Shown one piece after another: positions 33,280-44,702 of a DNA stretch of 64,000 nucleotides. Positions within the stretch are counted from its first letter, which is position 1; each line of letters opens with the position of its first letter. Source of the stretch: Turnera subulata (lineage: Eukaryota > Streptophyta > Magnoliopsida > Malpighiales > Passifloraceae). The position numbers were made by a program, and so were the translations under genes. Where the stretch lies: positions 4,203 through 68,202 of the forward strand of contig JAKUCV010000371.1 in the NCBI GenBank assembly GCA_028386065.3, read 5' to 3'. Under the pieces are notes generated by a model. The model did no database searches. It saw nothing but the letters and a program-made list of their open reading frames with translations, and was not told where the DNA came from.

Positions 33280-35430
33280 GATATCCTGTTTGGCATGACC
33301 GGTTGGGCCATCCCTGATCAATAATGATGCACGAAATTTATTTGGTTATTCATTGAAAAACCGGAAGTTTTTACAATCAATGAATTTCCATGTGTTAGTT
33401 TGCTGCGAAAATTATTTTAATGATTAAGCCACTTGCGGGTACACATCCCTAACTATGTTATAAGACTATATGTCTAGATAATACTGGTATATTTCTTCAA
33501 TGGATAATGTATATCATTGGAAATAAACCCAAACCGATCTGGGTGAATATTTCCAATTGATTGCAAGACCATTGTTAATGAAATATTACTGTTTGAGAAA
33601 ATGATATTTTATACGCAGTAGTACTTGTGTGCATCAAGCCAACAAGTTATCATAAGATCTCCCCATTTATTGGTTCATGGTCACAAACCTGTCTCTGGAC
33701 CGTTTACTGTTCAGTATATGTATATAATGCTCCACCACAGCATAGTAAAATTGGTCCTTAAAGAAGACTGAGAATATATGTTGTGTATGTTGGGTATGTT
33801 GGTTATTAATTAAATGAAAGAGTTTACCCAACATAAAGGGGGAGGATATAAGCAACTGGATCAAGATAGATCAAGATATTATTGAAATGCATTATCAATG
33901 TATGATTGTTGATCCTCAAACAAATTAGTGTAAACCTGAAGTTCAAAAGATGATTCATTTGCAGGAAAAATTGATATGCAATTGCCAGACACATAAAGTG
34001 ACCAAAACTTATATACCAGCTGCAAATGTTCATGTTCAAATTAATGTTCCAGAAGAACAAGTATAATATCCAAATGAATCTAAAATGCGCCAGAAGCGTA
34101 GAATATACTCGGTTCCAAAAGAAAACACTAGAGAAAAAGGAGCAAAGAGATAAGATGGCCCCAGTAAAAAAATAAGACCTCCAGTAGAGGTTCATATCAA
34201 AAATCCTCCAGAAGAGGTTTTTCTGACACAATTGATAAGGTTCCAGAAGAAATACAAATACAAATAAAAATGACAAGATCTCGATCAATTATTCAGTGTC
34301 AGGAATAAGATGGAACCGATGTGAATTAACCGTCGACGGAATATTTACTTTATATAGTACTAAATATTATGAAAGAAAATGAGGATCATGAACCTACATT
34401 TATTAATGAATGTAGGCGCAGAATGATTGGCCAAAAATAGAAAAGACATAATTAAGGTTGTATTAGACTCGCTTGTGAAGCGAGAAATTTTCAGACCTGT
34501 AATCCGTACACCAGATGGTGTAAAATTGGTCGGTTATAAAATGGGTATTTGTGCAGAAAAGGAAATAAGTAGTGAGATATAACGCACGGTTTGCAGCACA
34601 AGATTTTACCCAAGCAACCTGGTATTAATTGTGAGGAGATATAATCCCCTGTGGTGGATGCAATTATTTTTGATAAGTCTGGCATTATATGAAAAGAAAT
34701 TAGAAATGCATCTAATGGATGCTCTTACTGCCTATATTTTTATGGATCCACAAGTCATGACATATGCATGAGAATCCCTGAAGGATTCAAATTGCTTGAA
34801 GCAACAAATTCTCGGGAATATATTTAATTAAATTGATCTTTAGATGTTTTGAACCATTTTGAGTATCTATATTATAATAATTCTTGCATATATGCTCTAT
34901 GTATTTTATTTAATTAGTTCATGTGTGAATTAATTATTATCATCGTTGATGATTAATGATTTAGATACTATTATTGTGATCCAAAAATTATTGGAACTCC
35001 TGAAGATGTTTCCAAATGCCGTGCTATATTTTAAGAAAGAATTTGAGATTAAAGATCTCATAAAAGAATTAGACTGGACCTAAAGTACCATATGGTCATG
35101 AAGTACCATATCATAGTGCAATATATTTTGCTAGTAATATGAAGCCTGAAGCTTTGCCATAAACTTGTTAGCAAAATTTCATTTAGCTCTAAATTTTCAT
35201 AAAGCTAGGAGCTCTCCATTATCTTGAAGTATAATGGACATGTAATTATTTTAACCTTGTAAGTCCAAGGAGACTATAGTTTGTTTTGCAGATGCAGATC
35301 ATACATTTGATTCACATAATGCGCAAAGCAGATACCTGAAGTATCATGGCAAGCACAAAACAAAGCATTGTTGCTACCACTTTAGATAATGCAGAAGCTA
35401 GTCGAGACAGTGCTTGGCTAAGTTCAATGA
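33280..35430 (+). pseudogene. Copia pol remnant (integrase to RNase H)
   Basis: Pieces in order: PVWHDRLGHP (GAG-pre-integrase, about 33290), an integrase tail with VQKMIHLQ, THKVTKTYIPAANVHVQINVPEE (33930-34060), an RT part with LVKREIFRPVIRTPDGVKLVGYK (34465-34545), IPEGFKLLEATNSREY (34770-34820), KIIGTPEDVSKC (about 34985), and RNase H with ADADHTFDSHNAQSR (35290-35330) and STKQSIVATTLDNAEASRDSAWLSSM (35350-35430). Stops and frameshifts are frequent and much of the integrase core is missing. It is clearly Ty1/copia and clearly non-functional. Confidence 0.85.
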
Positions 35431-35756
35431 AGCTGCTATATCATTGCGACCACAAAAGCAAGATAGCGAGGAAGATATTCCAACAACAAATGAAAACAAT
35501 GCTGCCTGCATTGAAGGAGTGGCGTAGCAAAAGTAATCGGACAAAGCAAATGTCACCAATAGTTGACAAAGAGGATTGGCATGCGATGATATCAAGAAAT
35601 CAAGAGAGGCCGAAAAGAGGGGGAGTAGAATACGCACTGCACTCTTTTTTTCTTCACCAAGTTTTTATCCCATTGGGTTTTTCTTAGTAAGGTTTTTAAT
35701 GAGGCAGTATTCCCTAAGCGTATTCTACCCAATACACAATGACATTCAAGGGGGAG

Positions 35757-35988
35757 TGTTATAAAATTAAGACATGTGAATGTCATTGTATGACTGTACC
35801 TACCTATTTTCTATTGTATTTATATAACATCACAGAAGCAATAAATAGACATATAGATATTGTTCTTCGTTTCTCAGCTTCCTCTTCCAGCCCTTTCTGC
35901 TTCCTCTTCCACCTTCTCTGCTTCCTCTTCCATTTCATCTTCTGCAAACTGAAAATTATCACAGCTATTAAAATTAAAATTTATAACA
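35757..35988 (+). mobile_element. 3' LTR of the copia element
   Basis: Same ends and length as 29775-30006, with roughly 97% identity by eye. It is preceded by AAGGGGGAG and followed by the target duplicate AAATG. Confidence 0.92.
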
Positions 35989-36412
35989 AAATGATTCTTC
36001 TTTCTTTTTCTTTTGTTTTCTTTAATACAAACCAACAAAGCAAATGATGAAAGAGCACCCAACCTGGATAGTGGGCATCTCTAGCTCCAAAGTGGAATCT
36101 CCAGTTGAAAGTGAACAGTAAACGCCAAAAGTGAACAGTAAATGCCGAAGTGAACAGTAATTTCCGGCATGAACAGTAACCAAACAGTAAAATGGCTACT
36201 TTTGACTTGAATCTCCCAAAATGCTCACACACTTAGGGATCTCTTTAGACTTCTCTCCAAACTTGATCTTTGTGTCCTCTTGAAGTTCTTGTGAAATTAC
36301 TGTTTGTACGAAAACTTGAAGTTGCGCTTTGAACTTGTTAGCGCGTGGCCTAGTAATTGGCCCCAATGGCATGCTCAAGTCATCTATTATATTTCCATGC
36401 TGAATTGTATCA
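35989..36412 (-). mobile_element. 3' LTR of the CRM element, second part
   Basis: It continues the LTR interrupted by the copia element and ends ATTGTATCA at 36412. Relative to the 5' LTR it has one additional unit of about 24 bp in the GTGAACAGTAA repeat block (36105-36190), which explains 782 versus 758 bp. Confidence 0.9.
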
Positions 36413-37642
36413 TTCCCTCTATCCTCGAAAGGATTCGTCGTCGAATCAAGACCTTTATTATCAAAGGGAGATAAGTTAGAAACATTAAATGTAGCACTAA
36501 CACCAAACTCACCAGGCAAATCTACTTTGTAGGCATTGTCATTGATGCGTTCTAGCACTTGAAACGAACCATCGCCTCTTGGATCCAACTTTGACTTTAT
36601 TTGCTTAGGAAACCTCTCCTTGCGAAAATGCACCCAAACCCAATCTCCAGGCTCAAATCGCATAACTCGGCGTCCATGATTGGCTCTTTGAGCATATTTT
36701 TTGTTCCTTTCTTCAATATGTTTCCTAGCTTTCTCATCTATTGTCTTAACCAATTTGGCTCTTTGATGCCTATCTGCATTCATAATCTCATTCAAAGGTA
36801 AAGGCAACAAATCCAGTGGGATTAATAGGTTAAAACCATACACAATTTCAAATGGAGAATAACTTGTAGAAGAATGTATGCTTCTATTATATGCAAACTC
36901 AATTAATGGCAAACAATCTTCCCAAGTTTTCAGATTTTTACCTATAACGGCACGCAATAAAGAACCTAAAGTTCTATTAACCACTTTAGTTTGGCCATCA
37001 GTTTGAGGATGACAAGTAGTAGAAAATAACAACTTAGTCCCTAATTTACTCCACAAAACTCGCCAAAAGTGACTCAAGAACTTAGAATCTCTGTCTGAAA
37101 AAATTGTCCTAGGAATGCCATGCAAACGAACTACATCCCTAAAGAACAAATCAGCAACATCTGTAGCATCATATATTTTATGACATGCGAGAAAATGAGC
37201 CATTTTACTAAATCTGTCTACTACAACAAAGATGCTATCACGTCTTCTCCTAGTCCTAGGTAATCCTATCACAAAATCTATAGAAATGTCAACCCAAGGA
37301 CTATTAGGAATAGGTAAAGCAGTGTACAACCCATGAGGTTGCACCTTGGGCTTGGCTTGTCGACAAGAAACACAACTAGCACAAATTTTCTCAACATCCT
37401 TTTTCATATTTGGCCAATAAAAATGTTCTTGCAGAATGTCTAATGTCCTAGCAATGCCAAAATGTCCCTTCAAACCTCCATCATGAGACTCCCTAACAAG
37501 CAATTCACGCATAGAACAAACGGAACACAAAGCCTATATCTCGAAATAAATATCCATCATTTCTATAAAATTTTTGAAAAGCAACTTGTTCACATGCATC
37601 ATATACATTAACAAAGTCCGAATCAGATTTATACAAATCCTT
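36196..37642 (-). pseudogene. CRM integrase with mutated catalytic site
   Basis: The main open frame is 36196-37530 (444 codons). It contains an HHCC zinc finger (ESHDGGLKGHFGIARTL ... CASCVSC), the core with DISIDFVIGLP and SDRDSKF (the two Asp), a GPY/F-like module (LDPRGDGSFQVLERINDNAY) and a CRM-type tail that enters the LTR (LGPITRPRANKFKAQ). The third catalytic residue, normally Glu in TDGQTEVVNR of this family, reads Lys (TDGQTKVVNRTL), which should kill the enzyme. Upstream of 37530 the frame is broken, and at 37643 the MULE interrupts the link to RNase H. Confidence 0.9.
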
Positions 37643-38534
37643 GGGTTTTTGGTACAGTTGGTACCCAACTTTCTTACGTTGGGTCAATCGTGTACCTACA
37701 ATTTTTTTCGAGACATTTATGTACCTGAAGTTTTATCGAGCAGGTCAGTCATGGGTCTCGGGCGGTGCATATGCTGACGTGATTTCTACCCGACTTTGGG
37801 CTGCTGCCCGTGGCTCAAAATGAAGTAGTATCGTCATGATACGACGTCGTTTAGCATCCATGTGGCAAGTGTGGGTCCCACTCATTGTCCCAGGGACTAA
37901 CCACCCGATTTAAGAGGTTCAACCATAGAAAACCAAAAATGCCATAATTACCTATTATTAATTAATAAATATATAAATTAATAATTTTTGGAATCCAACA
38001 GCTAAAGCCCATGAAATTATTAGTCAAGATTCTATTTTTGTATTTTTATATAATTCTCCAAGTTCCCTGCCAAATAACCTAATTATAAAAGCTTTATCCG
38101 ATTTTTTTTAAAAAAACAACTGTCACGATTAAACTAGATGGAAAAACACAGTTTAAAAATTTATCTTTTCTCTTAATAATCAGATAATGATATAAAAATT
38201 AATTAACATGAACCGAAATGGAATATAATGAGATTTGTTTAGCTTCCGTTCGCCTAACCGGTCCTATGGATCTTCCCAGGATACAAAGTAATACATCCAG
38301 ATGGATTGTAGAAAAATAATTTGAAATAAATACTAAAATAAATACATCCAGGTATTTAATGTATTAATTGTCAATTACCAAAAAAATCTATTAATTGTCA
38401 ACAATTAATCAAAATTGTCAACTCTCTCTCCCGTGTCCATCCTATCTCCTCTTGTTCAGAAAGAAAACTAAAAAAAGAAAAAATCATCCACCACCCTTGG
38501 CCGAGTGTTCTCCTCCACCACCCTCCCTCCCAAC

Positions 38535-38600
38535 GAAAATCACAAAGCACCGCCACCGCCACCACCACCGCCACCACCACCACCACCGCCATCACCCAAA
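38535..38600 (+). repeat. (CCACCG)n-type microsatellite
   Basis: CACCGCCACCGCCACCACCACC-like triplets run for about 60 bp and give poly-Pro or poly-His frames. It is simple sequence inside the Pack-MULE. Confidence 0.8.
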
Positions 38601-38683
38601 TCCACCATCAACACCATGTTCAAATGCAAACACAAAAGAATTTCTTTTTTTCTTCTTCTTCTTTTCTTTTTCTTCTTCTTCTC

Positions 38684-38806
38684 AAGAACTGGAGGACATC
38701 GGTGCCGCGGACCAGGGCCACATGTTTGGCCATGCCACCGTTGGGATCTCCAAGCTCATGCCCATTAGCCATGTCCTCGCCACCAAGCTCGGTGCCCCCG
38801 CCTCTC
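38684..38806 (+). pseudogene. Captured S-adenosylmethionine synthetase fragment
   Basis: The translation reads [18 protein letters not shown], then [17 protein letters not shown]. In plant SAM synthetases the corresponding stretch contains [31 protein letters not shown], part of the conserved signature GAGDQGxxxGY that binds substrate. Here the second Gly is Ala and the Tyr is His, and the ETPE stretch is altered. Only about 40 codons are present, with no further domain. It is a transduplicated fragment inside a MULE, not a working enzyme. Confidence 0.85.
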
Positions 38807-39693
38807 CCAACAAGTGGGCTTTAATGGGAATGATAAATCTAAAAGAAGAGCGAGGACAACATAGATCTCATAGAAAAAAAAAAGGTTAAAAGGACGGGTC
38901 TTTGTTCTTTTTCATTTGATGGAACTTTGTGGATTAGTAGAAAACTAAAAAACTAAAAGAGAGTGGTGGTAGGCCGCGGCGGCGGTTGGTTGGGGGGAGG
39001 GGGAGGGGTTTTGACGTGAATGATCGTTATTTTTCCAATCCAAAAAAACCTAGTATGAGTTGGATATTACTTGAAAATAGAATGGTTGTATTTGGTTTTT
39101 GGAAGAGGAACATGGGTGGTGGTGGAACTTTCCGTGGATCTTGGCCGGAATTTTTGGTAGGGTGGAGGAAGGAGGTAGCAAGGGGAGGAGGAGGAGGAGG
39201 GAGATGGCGGTGCAAATGGGATTTTTTCTTTGATATAAATATTTTTTGTTTTATTTGGATGGTTTTGATTGTTGCCACTTGCCCATCATCATGTGTTCTA
39301 TTAAATCAATCAAGAACTGTGTATTTTTTTATTTAATTTAGCAAGTTAAAAAAATTTGATTTAAAATTTATAATAGATACTTACTGGATGTTTCGGTTTA
39401 ATTTTTTTGTTGAACCTCTTCAATCGGGTAAGAACCGGGTGGGAAGTCATTGGGACAATAAGTTTGGATGATAAAACGGCATCGTATTGGGATGATACAT
39501 CGTCGTTTTGAGTAATATGCAGCAGCCCAATTTTGAGACAGCATCCACGTCAGCACATGCCCCGCCCAAGACCCATGACTGACCTGCCCGCTAAAATTCC
39601 AGGTACATAAATATTTCGAGAAAAGTTGTAGGTACACGATTGATCCAACGTAAGAAAGTTGGGTACTAACTGTATCAAAAACCCCAAATCCTT

Positions 39694-40873
39694 AATATAC
39701 TCAAATCCAATCATCTTAGAACTAAGAGATAAAATTAAAGCATATCTTCTTGACAAAGCATCAGCAATCACATTATCCTTACCTTGCTTGTATTGAACAA
39801 CATATGGAAAAGTCTCAATAAATTTCAGCCACTTAGCATGTCTTTTATTCAACTTACCTTGGCCTTTTAAATGCTTTAAACTCTCATGATCAGTATGTAT
39901 CACGAATTCTTTCGACCTCAAGTAATGCTGCCAAGTTTGTAGAGCTCGCACTAATGCATACAACTCCTTGTCATAAGTAGAATAATTTAATTGAGCGCCT
40001 TTCAGCTTTTCACTGAAAAAAGCAACTGGACGTTCTTTCTGCAACAAAACAACACCAATACCTATCCCAAAAGCATCACACTCAATTTCAAAAGTTGAGT
40101 TAAAATCAGGTAATCCCAAAATAGGAGCAGTACAAAGTTTTTCTTTCAAAGTATTAAATGCAAGTTCTTGCGTCTCTCATTCAAAACCGAAAATCTTTCA
40201 CAAACCTCCTATAGAAACTAGCAAGTCCATGAAAAAGATCTTACCTCGGTAATGCTGGTAGGTTTTGGCCACTCCCTTATAGCCTTAACCTTCTCTTGGT
40301 CAACTTCAATTCCATTAGCACTCACAATATAACCAAGAAAGATAACACGATCCATGCAAAATGTACAGTTCCTAAGCTTAGCATACAACTTTTCTATCCT
40401 AAGTGCATCTAAAACAAGCCTAAGATGTTCAATATGCTCATCAATGCCTTTACTATAGATCGAAATGTCATCAAAATACACAACCACAAAATACCAATAA
40501 ATAATCTCAAAACATGATTCATTAAACGCAAAAATGTACTAGGGGCGTTAGTTAGCCCAAACGACATCACTAACCATTCATATAAACCATGTTTTGTTTT
40601 AAAAGCAGTCTTCCACTCATCACCAATTTTCATACGAATCTGATGGTAACCACTCATTAGATCAATCTTAGTAAACACACAAGAACCATGCAATTCATCT
40701 AGCATATCATCTAATCTAGGAATAGGATGGCGATACTTTACCATAATTTTGTTGACGGCACGATAATCAACACACATACGCCAGGTCCCATCCTTCTTGG
40801 GAACTAGAATGACTGGTACAACACAAGAACTCAAACTCTCCCGAATATGTCCTTTTTTGAGCAAATTGCCCAC
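39694..40873 (-). pseudogene. CRM reverse transcriptase and RNase H, frameshifted
   Basis: 40409-40873 gives the RT fingers and palm ([35 protein letters not shown]). A frame change leads to 40218-40487 with the catalytic [11 protein letters not shown] and FLGYIVSANGIEV. Another break near 40150-40220 leads to RNase H (39694-40149): [43 protein letters not shown], and [12 protein letters not shown]. At least two indels separate the parts. The 3' end abuts the MULE. Confidence 0.9.
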
Positions 40874-41760
40874 TTTTCTTTGGAGTTCTTTTGTTTCTTC
40901 TGGGTTAGCTCTATAAGCTGGCCGATTGGGAATTTGTGCCCCGGGGAAGAAATCAATCTGATGCTCAATCGAATGGGTGGTAACTCCTTAGGCAATTCCT
41001 CTGGAAAGACATCTCCATATTCCTGTAAAAGAGAAACAACACCACTAGGCAATTTTGGATTAAGGTCAAATTCAGTAATATAAGCTCCCTTGTACAAAAT
41101 TACGAACAAGCAACTCTTATCCTCACATGCAATCCTTACATCACTCATTTTTGCGTAGAAATTTTGTCTCTTTTTGCACTCTCTCTCGTTTGAGCCTTTT
41201 ATCATAATTTCTTTTGAAGCTTCTTTTCTCTCTTTTCTTCTCTTAATTCCGTTCTCAACACTCTTTTCTTTTAATTTTGGCTCCCTTTTGTATGGCTCTT
41301 AGCCTTCTTCTCTTTCTCATAATTTTGAGACCTTTCAGCTCTTTTTTGCTGTATTGCTTCCACACTTCTCTTTAGTTGTATTTGGTCTTCATAGACTTCT
41401 TTTGGAGACAATGGGGCAAGTATAACTTTCTGACTCCCTATAGAAAATGAGTACATTTTCTTGAATCCATTATGAACCACTTTCCTATCATATTGCTAAG
41501 GTCTACCAAGCAATAGATGGTTTGTATGCATAGGCACAACATCACAAAGCACTTGATCATGATACTTTCCAATGGAAAAAGAAACAAGGACTTGCTTATT
41601 TACTTGATCTCTCCCATGTCATTCAACCATTGTAGCCGATATAGTTTAGGATGATTCAAACAATTCAATCCTAGCTTCTCCACCATCAATGTACTAGCCA
41701 CGTTAGTGCAGCTTCCCCCATCTATAATCAAGCTACAAATCTTCTCATTCACTAGGCATC
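40874..41760 (-). pseudogene. CRM protease and linker, heavily broken
   Basis: Near 41690-41750 the - strand reads LIIDGGSCTNVASTLMVEKLGL, the aspartic protease region of CRM elements. 41271-41480 gives a Lys-rich linker (SFSIGSQKVILAPLSPKEVY). 40831-41205 leads toward RT. Stops and shifts separate all of these. Confidence 0.75.
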
Positions 41761-41769
41761 TTTAATGAA

Positions 41770-43080
41770 AGATGTTCTCTCTTTGCTCAATTTCCTCTTT
41801 CTTCAATTGAGCACTCAACACACGCCTTGTGACAAGTAAATCACATCTAGGGGTTTCTTCAATTTTCTCATCCAAAATATCCTCCAATTTGGGTATATCA
41901 GCATATGGGTCTTCTTCGTCGTCAGAATAGATCTCTCCTCCTTCTTTTATGAGTATTGACTTCCGGTTTGGACATTGAGAAGCAATGTGTCCAACTCCAA
42001 GACATTTAAAGCATTTGATGGTTCTATGCTTTTCTGATGAAGAACTAGCCGAATTAGAAACCTTAGGTGCAAATTTCAGCTCCAACTTGATTTTCTCCTC
42101 TTTTGGCTTGTCTTAGGTCTTCTCATCTCTCTTTGTCCACCTAGAATTCCAATTAGTCGAAACTGACAACTTGCTGGAATTCATGTACTTGAGTTGCTTT
42201 GCCACCTTCATAGCCATATTCACCATGTCTTCTAACTCCACATAATGGTGCAACTCAATAATGTCCGCAATCTCTCTATTCAGACCAGCAAGAAATCGTG
42301 CCATGGTGGCCTCATGATCTTCCTCCACATTTGCTCTAATCATGGCAATTTCATCTCCTTGTTGTAGTCTTACACACTCTTTGCCCCTTGCCTCAAAGTC
42401 TAGAGCTTTTGATGGAGTTCTCTATAATAGTAACTAGACACAAACCTTTTCTTCATGATTCTCTTTATTTCAGCCCATGTGTTAATAGGATCATCACCAT
42501 TCCTTCTCCTGCTCGAAACAAGTTGATCCCACCAAACTAATGCATACTCACAAAATTCAACAGCAGCTAATCTTACTTTCTTCTCTTTGGAATAATTGTG
42601 GCAATAAAAAATCATCTCCACTCTTCTTTCCCACTCCAAATAAGCTTCTGGATCATTCTTGCCTTGAAAAGATGGAATCTTCATTTTGATGCTCCCTACA
42701 TCCCTATCAACACGAACGGCTCGTTCTTCTCTCCTTTCAAAGATTGGATTTCTATAGGCTCTTCTTCTACCTCTATCATGGTGTATACCTCTTCCTCCAA
42801 ATCTGTCTCTTTAGAATGTTTCTTCTTCTTCTCCATTGACCTCTTCTTCTCCTTCTTCGTGGTGCTCAGGAGTAGGATCTCGTGTATTTCGTCTTTGGTT
42901 CCCACTATTAGTTGTGGACTCTCTTTGCAATTCTTGGATGGCTCGTTCATTTTGTTTGAATATGTCATTGACTTCCCTAAACAAGGTTTGCATCCTCGCA
43001 AACTCTTGCTGCATCGCCTTCATAGTAAAGGCTATGTCAATCTCCTTATCACTTTCTTTACTATTGCTTGATCCCGCCAT
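41770..43080 (-). pseudogene. CRM gag (capsid and zinc knuckle), frameshifted
   Basis: It starts at ATG 43080 (MAGSSNSKESDKEIDIAFTM). A frameshift after EEVNGEEEETF leads to the capsid part at 42400-42684 (MKIPSFQGKNDPEAYLEWE, VALVWWDQL-like CEYALVWWDQL). 42113-42343 holds FLAGLNREIADIIELH, and 41972-42013 the CCHC knuckle CFKCLGVGHIASQC. All parts are in order, but at least three breaks prevent one protein. Confidence 0.88.
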
Positions 43081-43929
43081 ATTGAATTGACCTGCAAAAA
43101 ATCGTTAGTAGAAAGCACCTCACACACTCCCTCACGTGTTTACACTCGTAACAGAATGTGTCCACTCGTGTTTCACTTAAATTCGACTTTTCTTCTCAAA
43201 TTTAGTACACACACTCAGCTTTCTACCAATTAAGATTCTATCATAGTTTTGCTTTTCCGGATCAATCACAACCAACCAAGTAAATAGAAACCTGCAATGA
43301 AAATTTCAATAGAAAACAACGAAATCCTAAAGAATGAAGAAAAGCGCAAAACTAGAGGCAATTAGACATAATCAATAAAAAGAAGCACACATGTGATGAA
43401 GAACATGTAGGTAATGATTTTTGGTATAATTGAGCAATTCTGAAACAATATCATTCAGTAGGAAGTAAAACGAACAGCAAAAGAAATAAAAAAATTCTCA
43501 TAATGAAAAGAAAGATACAAATAAGTAGGAATCAAACTCAACCAACCCAAATTCCAACAATACACTTTTATTCTGCCCCAAAATAATAATTTAGTAACAT
43601 TAGATACAACATCAATCAATTCTGCCATAATTCCTTTTCAAACAAGAACAAGAAATTTGAACCCAAAGTGAATGATTTTCCTGCAGCAGTAATAAGTCAA
43701 ATGCAATTGCAAGCAAATCAACTACAAAACTAATAAGGATAACTCAATTCTGGAATTCTGTCCTTTTTTTTTACTTTTTGCTTTTTACTTTTACTGTTTT
43801 GACATAAACAGTAAAAAGACATGAATAGTACCAGAATAACTATTAAATGGCAGAAACAAAAAATTAGAATAACAACAAAAGAGAAGAAATAATGAAATAT
43901 GAAGGATAGAGATTGAATTGAATCCTACG
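43081..43929 (-). other. CRM 5' leader
   Basis: AT-rich untranslated region between primer site and gag. It has no gene and no clear repeat. Confidence 0.6.
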
Positions 43930-43944
43930 CTCCGCTACCAAAGA
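43930..43944 (-). other. Primer-binding site of the CRM element
   Basis: On the - strand TCTTTGGTAGCGGAGCG follows the LTR end CGTATCA. It is the same TGGTAGCGGAGC site as in the element at 14196-14214. Confidence 0.75.
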
Positions 43945-44702
43945 TGATACGGCAACAATCCTAGAACTAAGCTGGAATCACCTCCGAATCAAAGTTTGTC
44001 CCCGACCCCAAATTCAATCAACTGGGATAGAACTCTTCACCCCCAAAACAGCGAGGAATTGGTAACAAAGAGTATGAAAGAATTGAAATAACGCCACAAG
44101 TAAAACTTACTTGATAAGTTGATTCAATCCTTGAAGTAAAAAACTAGAAGAACCACTCTCTTCCAAAGATAAGCATTCAGCTTACTTATAAACACTCAAA
44201 TCATCATGTATAATCTGATTTCAAAGCTTACACAAGGTTGGCTTTTATAAAAGCCAAAAAGCAAATGATTGAATTAAAAACACAAAGCAAAAAGCAAAAT
44301 GATTCTTCTTTCTTTTTCTTTTGTTTTCTTTAATACAAACTAACAAAGCAAATGATGAAAGAGCACCCAATCTGGATAGTGGGCATCTCCAGCTCCAAAG
44401 TGGAATCTCCACTTGAAAGTGAACAGTAAACGCCGAAAGTGAACAGTAATTTCCGGCGTGAACAGTAACCAAACAGTAAAAGCGGCTACTTTTGACTTGA
44501 ATCTTCCAAAATGCTCACACACTTAGGGATCTCTTTAGGCTCCTCTCCAAACTTGATCTTTGTGTCCTTTTGAAGTTCTTGTGAGATTACTGTTTGTACG
44601 AAAACTTGAAATTGCGCTTTGAACTTGTTAGCGCGTGACCTAGTAATTGGCCCCAATGGCATGCTCAAGTCTTCTCTTGTATTTCCATGTTGAATTGTAT
44701 CA
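43945..44702 (-). mobile_element. 5' LTR of the CRM element
   Basis: TGATACGGCAAC to ATTGTATCA (758 bp). The part 44486-44702 encodes the C-terminal tail of the polyprotein, which is functional only in the 3' LTR copy. Confidence 0.92.

Larger units (their letters stand above)
29775..35988 (+). mobile_element. Non-autonomous Ty1/copia element carrying an intact antisense gene
   Basis: LTRs of 232 bp lie at 29775-30006 and 35757-35988 (TGTTATA...TATAACA) and differ at only a handful of positions. AAATG at 29770-29774 and 35989-35993 is the target duplication. CGTTATCAGCACGA follows the left LTR as primer site and GGGGGAG precedes the right LTR as polypurine tract. The sense strand keeps recognisable but stop-ridden pieces of gag, integrase, RT and RNase H. 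ORF-B (32101-32784) is intact on the opposite strand. Near-identical LTRs beside a ruined pol mean the copy probably moved with proteins supplied by another element. Confidence 0.92.
37643..39684. mobile_element. Pack-MULE with a captured SAM synthetase fragment
   Basis: Long terminal inverted repeats (about 180-190 bp) start GGGTTTTTGGTACAGTTGG and end in the complement of GGGTTTTTGATACAGTTAG. The 9-bp target duplication CAAATCCTT is at 37634-37642 and 39685-39693. Length 2,042 bp. No transposase is present, so it is non-autonomous. The inside holds a piece of S-adenosylmethionine synthetase (38684-38806) next to a proline-coding microsatellite. It sits in the CRM pol between RNase H and integrase. 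Confidence 0.9.
29417..44702 (-). mobile_element. CRM-clade chromovirus (Ty3/gypsy), disrupted and host to two nested elements
   Basis: LTRs with perfect TGATAC...GTATCA ends lie at 29417-29774 plus 35989-36412 (3' LTR, 782 bp) and at 43945-44702 (5' LTR, 758 bp). ACATC flanks at 29412-29416 and 44703-44707. Order on the - strand is 5' LTR, primer site, gag, protease, RT, RNase H, integrase, 3' LTR. The integrase frame runs about 72 codons into the 3' LTR, and the 5' LTR holds the same coding tail (44486-44702). That arrangement, with the GPITR-R-A-KF tail, is characteristic of the centromeric (CRM) clade. Frameshifts and stops show it is inactive. A copia element (29775-35988) and a MULE (37643-39684) are inserted in it. 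Confidence 0.92.

Noticed and set aside
38395..38768. Poly-Pro and poly-His frames as a gene
   Set aside because: They are a triplet microsatellite inside a Pack-MULE.
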